A DNA stretch of 64,000 bases from Montifringilla adamsi. Taxonomy: Eukaryota > Chordata > Aves > Passeriformes > Passeridae. The translations under genes and the position numbers were made by a program. This document shows positions 11,930 through 20,690 of this stretch, piece after piece. The notes beneath the pieces are model-generated. The model saw only the letters and a program-made list of their open reading frames with translations. It was not told the DNA's origin and made no database searches. The stretch is from positions 484,209-548,208 of the forward strand of contig JAGGNK010003113.1 in the NCBI GenBank assembly GCA_017590115.1, written 5' to 3'. Each line of letters starts with the position of its first letter. The stretch's first letter is position 1.

Positions 11930-12600
11930 TCCTGATTCTGTTGTGTCCCAGTTTGCTTGTACCCCTTCCCGGTTCAGCTGTGCCCCGAATGAGCTGTGAC
12001 TTGTCCCAGTTCCAGTGTGCTCCGGTTCAGCCATTCCCGCTTGAACCATGCCCCGGTTAAGCCCATTCCATCCCGGTTCAGCTATTCTCGGTTGAGATGT
12101 GCCCCGGTTTGGCCTGTTCCATCACGGTTCATCTATTCCCGATTGCGCCGTGCTCCCGTTCATCCCACGCCAACCAGTTCATCCTGTCCCGGTTCCTCCC
12201 GTCCCGGTTTATCCCGTCCCGTCCCTGTTCATCCCGTCCCAGTTCATCCTGTCCCATCCCAGTTCCTCCCGTCCCGGCTCATCCTGTCCCAGTTCATCCC
12301 GTCCCATCCCAGTTCCTCCCGTCCCGTTCCGTCCCGGCTCATCCCGTCCCGTCCCGGTTCCTCCCGCCCCGGTTCCTCCCGTCCCGGTTCATCCCGTCCC
12401 GTCCCGGTTCAACCCGTACCCGTTCCTCCCGTCCCGTCCCGGTTCCTCCCACCCCGGTTCCTCCCGTCCCGGTTCATCCCGTCCCGGTTCATCCCGTCCC
12501 GTCCCGGTTCAACCCGTACCGGTTCCTCCCGTCCCGTCCCGGTTCCTCCCGTCCCGGTTCCTCCCGCCACGGTTCATCCCGTCCCGGTCCGCGCGGTCGC
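11930..12600. repeat. 15-bp minisatellite (GGTTCCTCCCGTCCC-like units)
   Basis: About 40 imperfect units of GGTTC(C/A)TCCCGTCCC run through this stretch, with extra GTCCC pentamers inserted. The left edge, from about 11930 to 12150, is more degenerate. Each 15-bp unit is built from pentamers. Because the period is a multiple of three and the unit lacks stops, all plus-strand frames stay open and give false Pro/Val/Arg/Ser-rich ORFs. On the minus strand the array is G-rich and lies between the SRXN1 stop and its probable poly(A) signal. Confidence 0.9.
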
Positions 12601-12910
12601 TCCGGCGGCGCAGCGCGGCACAATAGCGCCACCTGCTGGCCCCGCCGGGCACCTCCCTGTACCGGTGAGAGCCCTACCCATCCCGGCTGCCGGGACCCCA
12701 TGGACCCTACAAGTCTGGGGGACCCGCACCTCATCCCGGCTGGAGGAACCTAGGGGACCCTCCAAGTCTTGGGGACTCTCGCCTCATCCCGGCTGGAGGG
12801 ACCATGGGGACTCCCCAGGGCTGGGGACGCCGACCACATCCTCATCGAGGGCTCACGGGTCGGAACCAACAGGGATAGAAGGGGCTGCTGGGCATCCTCG
12901 GGGTACTGGG

Positions 12911-13524
12911 CTAGCGCAGGTGAGGCGTGGAGGAGCCGAGGTAGGTACGGAGGTCGCTGAGGGTGGAGGGGATGATCTTGGCGGGGATGGTCTCCCGGCG
13001 GAGTGCCTGGTGGGCAGCATAGCGGTGGCAGCCCCCGAAGGAGTAGAAATAATCGCCGCCCTCACTGCCTTTGATCCAGAGCACGTCGATGGGGGGCACC
13101 CGCTCGGGATCCTCCTGGGAAGGGGAAGAGACGCCCAAGAGCAACACACCCCGGCACTCCCAGCTCCCCGAGCGGACTGTGCCAGGGCTTGGGTGCTGAC
13201 AGCTTCCCCAGCAGTGCCCCTGAACGGGTGCAGAAGGGGCTGCCTCTGCTTCCCGAGGGCAGTGCTCACCTGCAGGGTCTCCATCAGGCTCTGCACCTTT
13301 CCCGGCTCCAGCTGTGCCGGGATGGGCCGGATGAGGACCCGCATGGGCACGTTGTGCACGGCCGAGATGTGCTGGGTATGGATGCTCCTGTCCTCGGCCT
13401 CTGCCATGGCTGTGGCTGCCGGCCGGCCTTGGCTTTCCTCTGTCGTGCTCAGCCGAGCCCTCCGCTGTGCCCCGAGCAGTGCAGCGCCCAGCCGTGCCCC
13501 TTTACTTCCTCCTTGCCCGGCCAT
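12911..13524 (-). CDS. SRXN1: SRXN1, sulfiredoxin 1, 2 exons
   Basis: CDS is complement(join(12911..13114,13270..13524)), 152 aa with this start. Exon 1 contains the [14 protein letters not shown] block and ends METLQ at a GTGAGC donor. Exon 2 begins [16 protein letters not shown] and carries the sulfiredoxin signature [13 protein letters not shown]; the cysteine is the catalytic residue (Cys114 in this numbering). The intron is 155 bases. The enzyme is an ATP-dependent cytosolic reductase of over-oxidised 2-Cys peroxiredoxins. The start is uncertain: ATGs at 13530, 13524 and 13407 are in frame, giving 154, 152 or 113 aa, against 137 aa recalled for human. An antioxidant response element lies just upstream of 13524, so the 13407 start may be the real one. 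Confidence 0.93.
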
Positions 13525-13555
13525 CGTCATCGTCACGGCCTCCGCCCCACTGTTT

Positions 13556-13566
13556 TGCAGAGTCAC
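13556..13566 (-). promoter_or_regulatory. SRXN1: Candidate antioxidant response element of SRXN1
   Basis: The minus strand reads GTGACTCTGCA, an exact fit to RTGACNNNGCR, followed by AAAC as in the extended element bound by NRF2 with small MAF. SRXN1 is an established NRF2 target in mammals through a promoter ARE. The site is 32 bases upstream of the ATG at 13524. Binding is inferred. Confidence 0.6.
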
Positions 13567-16500
13567 AGTGAAGGGGCAGGACAGACTTCCGGGCCGGGTG
13601 CCAGAGCCGGCTGGCCCGCTGCCTGCTCCGGAGAGCCTGCGGTCAGGGCTGCCCTGGGCTCCTGCTTCCCATGGGCATGCGGCAGCTGAGCTCACTGTGT
13701 GTGCTGGGATCCCTGCCCTGCCCCCTGGGGGTCTCAGGTCCCACCTGTCCTGGACGGGGTCCTAAGGGTCATCCTGCAGCTGAGAGGTGGGATATGCCCC
13801 CCGCCTGCCTGGCTGTACCAGGAACACACCCCCAGCCCAGAGCCCCCTCCCTGCTGTGCTGACACCTACGGGGTCCACAGCAAGGAAGATGAGGAGTGAA
13901 ACAACTGCAGAGCTGAGCAGTGGTGCCCCACAGCTGGGCAGGCACCGAAGAACTTCAGCCCTGAGTCTTTCTAGGTCATTTCTTCAGACCAATGTTCCAA
14001 ACAGGGAGAGGCTCCCGGGAGGAACTGGGTCTCCCACCCTTCTGGCTGCTGCAACCGGGACACCCTGAATCCACAGCAGGGACACGATGCCAGGGGATGG
14101 CTGCTCCCAGTGCCCTCACCCTGGCTCCCTGGTGTCATGGAGGGTCCTCAGCCCCAGAGCTGACTCAGAAGGTTGCAGTTGATGGTCAGGGATGGTTTTG
14201 TGAGGTTCTGGAATTAGTTTATTGCAGGGTGAATCTGCCAATGACTTTGCGGGTGAAAGATTGTACTGATGTCACCGGGAGCCCAGGGCTCAGCTCGGTC
14301 TGTGCTGACAAGCTGGATGCTAAAAATAATTTGCCTTCCCCCACTGGCACCCACATCTGAGAAAGGATGAGGAAAGAGGGGTGGGGAGCAGGAATGCCTG
14401 TCTGCCCCTGGGAGCAGGGGCTCTACTGCGTTGTCATCACTGGCGAGTTCAAATTTGCTCACAGAATCCTCCCCATCCCGTGCCCCGGGGGTGTGTGAGC
14501 ATTACCGGCGCCCTTCCCGGGCTGCCCGCCGGGCTCTGCACCCGCTGCCGGGATTTCACACGCCGCTTTACTTCCAGGTCAGCGCTCTGCCGTGCTCACA
14601 GCCCCCGGCGCTCTCACGAGCAGGGTGGCACCGTCACTCCTCCTTGTCACAGCAGGGGTTGTCTGGCTGCTGCCCACTGGCTGGAGGGCTGGCAGGGCCA
14701 CGTGGGCAGCGTGGAATGCTCAGGGCGCCTCAGCCACCCGTTCCCATCGTGCTGCCAGGACATCACCCCTCTCTCTGGGGCAGTTCTCTCCACGATGCTC
14801 CAGCCCAGGAGCGGGTGTGGGCACAGGGCACCGTGGGATGGGCAGGGTGGCAGCTCGTGTGCCACCACCTGCCACCGCTGACACAAATGCCCCAAGACAC
14901 ATGGTTAGTGGCAGAAATCCCTTTTATATCCCTGAATTGCATTACAAGTAATACTGCGGGTGGCCGGATCTCAGTAGACTTGTCATACTGGGGCTGGCGA
15001 GTACAAAACCTGGCAGAAAAAATCTATCATGCACGGAAAATTATTGCTGTAGTATCTGCTATTTACAGGAGAGAGGGGCAGCAGCGCAGTGCTCCAAGCC
15101 TGCCGGCCTCAGGACACCGTGCTCCGCGGAACAGTGCCGGCATCGTGGGGGAAAACCTGTGGGGTGCCTGCGTGGCCAGGGAGATGCTCATCCCCTCTGT
15201 GGGGTGCGGATGTGTGGTCACCGTGCCATGGCAACGAGGACCATGACAGGGACATCCCCACTCAACCCGTGACCAACACAGGCACCGAGGCAGCGGGAGG
15301 AAGACGGTGCAGGGAGGAAGACGGCGCAGGAAGACGGTGTGGGGGTGCGCGAGTGCGGCCCCGCGGGGTGCCGGGCTGAGTCCCGAAGTGTTGGGGACCG
15401 GCACAGGGTGATGGGGCTGTGGCGACTCGCGGCCCGAGGTAGGAAGCGGAGGCGTGGGTCGGGCCCCGCTCCGGAATGCCGAGAGCGGCGCTTGCTCCGG
15501 GGCCGGTGCGGGGGCGCTCCGCCGGGAGGTTGCATAGAGTGGCTGGTTTGTCCCCACTGGGCTGGCGCGGGGCACGGAGCAAAGCAGGAGCCCGTGGAAG
15601 CAAGGAAGACAAATGAGAAGGGCTTTGCCTTTGTGGGAGGCTTGCAGGACATGCAGCCTGGGCTGCCGGGCCAGCTCGTGCCCTCCTGCCTCCGTGCCCG
15701 CCACACAGTCCGCTCTCGGGGTCCTGTCCCCGTCCGTGTCACCGTGGCTGTGTCCTGGGCACGGCAGTTCTGCTGCAGCTCTGCCACCTCCTGCGAGCCA
15801 GCGCTGGCATGGCCCGGCCAGTCTTGACAAATAAATAGTGAAAAGCATAAGTTATAAATAATATAAATAAGAACATTTAAATAGACTCACCCAAACTTTA
15901 CAGCTACTCTGACCCCCTCCTCCTGAGTGCAGGTGGGGGGCAATGGCGAGGGAGCCGGGAGCCGGCTGGAGAAGGGGTTGGGGATACATGGGGGGTGGTT
16001 GGGGGTTTGGGTACTACCTGCCCCAGGGCTGGGTCTCCAGCCCAGCTGCCAGCCCAGCCCTTTGCATGGTGAGGGGGGCTGCACCTGCCTGGGGGGGTAT
16101 TCCCCATCACCGTGGCAGGGGCCAGTTATGCCTGGCCAAGCTGGGAGCTGGGAGCCAACGGAGGTTGTGTCCTGTGGATCTCTGCTGGAAGCCCCTGGCT
16201 CCTCCCTTGGCTCTTCCCCTGACTCCAGGACTGCGGATCTGCAGTGACAGGGTGAATGCTGCGCCATGGGGCAGAGGGCAGCCGGGTGCCCTGTGTGGTG
16301 GGCTGCAGGGACCCGAGGCTCCAAGGGTGACTGGCAGCCCTGCCCTCTGTCAGCCTCAGTGGCCATCAGTCCTGCCGAGCTGGCATGAACACCAGCCCAT
16401 GGTCTCATCAAGATTAGGGTCAAGGGGAGGGTTTGCTCCTAGTGGGGAGCAGAAAAGTGTCTTTTCTCCCCCGGGATCCCCCGGGAAGAGAAGCAGCAGC

Positions 16501-16923
16501 TCTAAATAAATAATAGTAATAAATTAAATAAATAGAGGTGAAAGTCACAAGCTAGGGGAGGAAAGTCTCTCCTGGGTCAGGAAGAGGTCCCCAGGTGAGT
16601 CCCCCGCAGAGAGACCTGCCTGGCTGCGGGGGGGGCTCTGGGACCCAGGGGAAAGGAGCTGGGTCCCACTATGGGGGACCCCCTTCCCAGGGAGCAGATG
16701 GGGAGTGAGTCTGTGAGGATGTGTCCTCCAGTCTGAGCACAGCAACAAACCAGCTGGCTGCAGCTGCAGGAGTGCTGGCACAGGGACTGGGACCGGAATG
16801 GGATGGGGATGGGGATGGGGATAGGATGGGAAGTATAGGGGAATAGGGATGGGCTGAGATGGGGATGGGGGTTGGGTAGAAGGATGAAATTGGGAATGGG
16901 GATGTGCCACAGGGCTCGGGGGG
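13567..16923. other. SRXN1-SCRT2 intergenic region
   Basis: No recognised gene. It holds an AT-rich candidate conserved element (14905-15075), a CpG-dense patch (15280-15530) followed by an ATG, a GTAGGAAG donor-like site and AATAAA at 15830, an AT-rich stretch (15825-15890), and a GGGGAT repeat (16795-16880). The part next to 16924 is probably the SCRT2 3' UTR. Confidence 0.55.
15280..15835 (+). other. Possible unrecognised transcript with CpG patch
   Basis: A CpG-dense patch is followed on the plus strand by an ATG at 15411 in good context, a CCGAG/GTAGGAAG donor-like site at about 15438, and AATAAA at 15830. The conceptual proteins resemble no family I know, so coding is unlikely; a non-coding RNA is possible. 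Confidence 0.2.
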
Positions 16924-19884
16924 CTAGTTCCCTATTGCACAGCTGTGTTCGGAGCCCTTGAAGCAGGCGGACTCGTAGTGCTTGTTGAGGTACGACTTGA
17001 GGGCGAAGGTCTTCTCGCACTGCTTGCACTTGTAGTGCTTGAAGGCGGAGTGGGTCTGCATGTGGGCGCGCAGGTTGGAGCGGTCGGCGAAGGCTTTCCC
17101 GCAGTGGGAGCAGCCGAACGGCTTCTCCCCGGTGTGGGACCGCATGTGGCCCTGCAGCAGCCAGGGCCGGCTGAAGGCTTTGCCGCACACGTCGCACTTG
17201 TGCTTGAGGTTGTGGGTGAGGACGTGCATGGCCAGGGCGGGCATGGAGACGTACGCCTTCCCGCAGGTGGGGCATTTCCTGGCCATCTTGCTGTCCAGGC
17301 TGCGGTGGGTCTGCTTGTGCCGGCTGAGGTTGGAGGAGGTGGCGTAGGTCTTGCCGCACTCGGGGCAGGAGTGGCGGTGGCCGCCACGGCGCTGGCTCTC
17401 GCTGCGCCGGCGCGACCGCCCGTCCGTGATGAAGAAGGCATCCATGGAATAGCTGTCTGTCACTGCGGCCTCCCCGTTGAAGTAGCGGGCGGAAAAGCTG
17501 GACTGGGGACTCTCGGGATCGCTGTACTCCTCGTGGCCGGGTGCGTAGGCTGGGTCTGGTGGCGGTGGTGGCAGGCCTTGCTTCTTGTCAGTGTCGTAGC
17601 CGGCTGGCGCCAGGCAGTGCTGGAGGTACCCTGTGGGGACAACACAGTGGGGTCATTGTCCCTCCAGAGCAGCCTCACCAGGGACAGGAAAAAGCCACAA
17701 GCTAAAATTTCCCATAGAAGGTGCAGAACCAGGGTTGTCCCCCCCACAAACTGGTTCCTGTCCTGGCTGAGCCACTGAGCACCAGAGCTGCATTGTCCTG
17801 CCCTGGCTCCTGTCTGCATCTGTCAGCAGGATGGGTCCCATCCCGCAGGGCTGCCTGAGATGGGAACTGGGGATGGAGCTCCAGAACGTCCAGCTGCGCC
17901 TGCCCCGGCTGCGGGCAGCCCCCAGGGGCTATTAGCTGCCAGACAGCTGTCGGTGCCGGGAGCTCATTGTTCACCGGGGCCATGCCGGTAATGAGCTATG
18001 CTCCGTGGGCAGCCGGGATGAGGGGGATGAGGCTGCTCCAGGTTCCCCTTCCTCAGCAAAGGGGCTGGGAAAGCCCCCCACCTTGCTGTCCCTGCAGGGC
18101 CTATCCCCTGGAGATGGGACAGCACCAGGAGGGCAGCAGCACCGGGTCCCTGGCCTCCTGCCAAACTGAGTGACCCACAGCCCCTCAGATGTGGAGCCAG
18201 GCTCGGGTACCACTCCACTGGCATCACACACGTGTGACATTGGTGCAAGTCTGCTCATGACACTGCTCCGTATGTGGGTCTCCCAACCTGTGTCAGAGTG
18301 GGCGCTGCGTTGGCATCCCTGTCCCTCTGTGCTGTCACACAAAGGTCGCAGCAGTGTAGCCCCCTTCCCCCAGGCCAGCAATCCTGCTGAGGTATTGGCA
18401 CCCCAAGACCCCCAAATTGGTCCCAGCAATCCCCTGTCTTGTGCATACCGGTTGTTGCAAGCTGCTTCAGAGGCCTCACCCCACTGACAGTGACAGAGGG
18501 GCTATCGGGGGCCTGGGGTCAGTGCACAGCTGAGCTGACCCATGCACACCGTGGGGCAGCAGGGACATCCCACCACAGCTGCAGCTGAGCATCCACTAAA
18601 TCCACATAGCCTCTGGCAGCACCCACGGGACCCCTTGGCAAGCAACTGCTGCCGTTTGTCCCGTGGAGGCCAGCGGTGCCTACTGTGGGGAGGGGGTGTG
18701 GGGCAGGGGCAGAGCCCCCCCATCCCCCGCGCCGTGCTGACAGCGCGGGCTGTGCAGAAAGTGCTCTGCTCAGCAATTTCTCACGCTGCCTCCGAGCATG
18801 CAGCAAGGTTATTTCCAGGAGAGCAGCGTCGGCAGCTTCTGCCCAGCTGCAGCACATCCCTCCCCCACCGGCTCCTGGTTGATAGCGGGGAGCAGGGGAC
18901 CCCCAGACCAGACAGGCTTCGCACCCCAGCCCCTGGCAGGAAAAGCCCACCCAGGGCTGGGGAGCACCAGAAAAGGGGGGATAAGTGCCGCAGCGGCTGG
19001 GCAATGTTAGCTTGTGCGTGGATCAGGCCCATTCCCGCATCCAGCTCTGTTTCCCAATCCATGAGCAGCCAGAACTCCCCAGCCTATGCAACAGAGCCCC
19101 CGACCCACGGCCAGCCCCTCTTTCTGGGCAGGTGCCTGGGCTGCCCCGTTGTGGGGCTGTGCCAAGCCCGGGGAACTCCGAGCCCACCCCAGTGCTCCCC
19201 CGCAGGAGGGGATTCCAAGGACCTCGGCCACCCCAAGTCCAGCCTTTTGAATCTCTCCCGCTGCTGGGGTACCCCCTAGTCTCCCCCCCGCTGCCCGTGC
19301 CCCGGACGGCGCCGGCCCCCCCCGCGCTCCCAGGGGGGCTCGGGGCACCGCTGCGAACAATGAAACCCTCCGGCACGGCGAGGCTGCCGCCCCCCGCCGC
19401 CCCCCGCCGCCCCCGCAGACCGGTCGCTTCTTACCCCCCCAACTTGTCGTGGGAAGGAGCCCACCTCGGTGCCCACGGGCGGGGGGGTCTCGGGGCTGCC
19501 CACGGGGCTGACGCTGTCACGCAGGGGATGTTTCCCCAAGGACCAACTTCGGCAGCGGCCGGTGGCCCCCGATCCGCGGACAAGACGACGAGGAGGGATG
19601 ACACACCCCATCCCGCACCCCTCGCCCGCCGCGGGACACAGCGCGGGGACCCCCTCCCCGTCCTGCCCTGCGTCCCCCCGTGTCTCCTTCCCGGTGCCCC
19701 GCCGGGCGCACAGACAATAGAGGCGGGGGGGCCCCTCCGGACCCCCGGCCCCGCACTCACCATCGCCGGCGGCGGGGCCGGGCAGCGTGTAGGGGGGCTC
19801 CAGGGGGGCGTAGGGGGGCGCAGGGGCTCCGGCGGCCGGGAACGCCTCCGCTTTCAGCTTCTTCACCAGGAAGGAGCGGGGCAT
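16924..19884 (-). CDS. SCRT2: SCRT2, Scratch-family zinc-finger repressor, 2 exons
   Basis: CDS is complement(join(16924..17630,19761..19884)), 276 aa. Exon 1 encodes the SNAG repressor motif MPRSFLVKK at residues 1-9 and ends GGCGATG at a GTGAGT donor. Exon 2 starts at a CCCACAG acceptor in phase and includes the Scratch box EEYSDPESPQSSFSARYF. Five zinc fingers follow at about residues 130-150, 160-181, 185-207, 213-235 and 241-264. Fingers 1-4 are C2H2, and the last ends H-x4-C. Snail/Scratch factors bind E-boxes in neuronal precursors and repress transcription through SNAG. The glycine/alanine-rich linker of mammalian SCRT2 before finger 1 is replaced by a short RRRSESQRRGGHRH stretch. 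The promoter is a CpG island without an obvious TATA box. Confidence 0.97.
17631..19760 (-). other. SCRT2: SCRT2 intron 1
   Basis: 2,130-base intron with a GTGAGT donor and CAG acceptor. I see no exon and no recognisable repeat in its middle. The 5' part is CpG-rich and continues the promoter island. Confidence 0.85.
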
Positions 19885-20080
19885 GGCGGGGCCGGGCAGC
19901 GCTGGACACCTCCGGTACCGGCACCGCCACCGGCCCCGGGCCCCGCACCGGGGAGGAGGAGGAAGAGAAGGAGGTGGGGAAGAGGGGGAGGAGGAGGAGG
20001 AGGAAGGCAGGCGGTCGGGGGGGGAGGGGGCCGCTTCGCCCGGCCGCGCCCGGAGCCCCCCCAGAGCCCCCCGAGCCGCC
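19280..20080. promoter_or_regulatory. SCRT2: CpG island at SCRT2 promoter and exon 1
   Basis: Very high GC and CpG density from within the intron, across exon 1 and about 200 bases upstream. It includes GGGGGG/CCCCCC runs and a GGAGGA tract at 19970-20015. Edges were judged by eye. Confidence 0.65.
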
Positions 20081-20284
20081 GGTAGCGCAGGGTGCCCCGG
20101 GCATCACGACACTGTGGGGTCCCTGGTCCCTCCCCCTGGTTCCTCCCCCCACCCCGGCCACGGACAATGGGGACACAGGGGGACGGGGGAAGACGGGAGG
20201 GGGGGGGCACATGCTTTTTCTGCCTCCCACCGCCTTTGTCTCCCTGCCGCCAGTCCCCGGGGCCCGGGAAGAACGGGTCTGCCG

Positions 20285-20690
20285 GGCGGGAGTCCTCATC
20301 CCCATCCCTCTCCCCATCCATGTCCCCTGCCCCATTCCTGTCCCCTGTCCCTTGTCTTGTCTTCATCCCTGTCCCTGTTCCTGCTTCTTGTCCCTTTCTC
20401 CTTTCCTTGTCCTTGCTCCCTGTTCCTAACCCTGTTCCCGGTTCTCATTCCCATCCATCTTCCCTGTTCTCATCTCTGTCCACAGACCCTTTCGACTGAC
20501 CCCCTTCTCTTTCCCTTCTCCCTTCCCCTGTACCTTTTTCTCTGTCCTCAACCCTTTCCCCTCTTCCCTGCTCTCATCTCTGTCCCATCTCTGTCCCACC
20601 TCTGTCTTGTCCCCTTCCCACTGTTCCCATCCCTCTTTTCCCACATTCTCTCCCTTCCCATGTCCCTGTCCCACTCCCAGTCCCCAGGAA
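20285..20690. repeat. Polypyrimidine/polypurine tract upstream of SCRT2
   Basis: For about 400 bases the plus strand is nearly all C and T, in degenerate CCCTGTCCCTGTTCC-like units; the minus strand is therefore G/A-rich. It lies 0.4-0.8 kb upstream of the SCRT2 ATG. Confidence 0.8.

Noticed and set aside
11996..13765. 589-aa plus-strand ORF rich in Pro, Val, Ser and Arg repeats
   Set aside because: It is the translation of the 15-bp minisatellite, which is open in all three frames, and it then runs antisense through SRXN1.
16945..17778. 277-aa plus-strand ORF
   Set aside because: Antisense of the SCRT2 zinc-finger exon, open because of GC-rich codon use.
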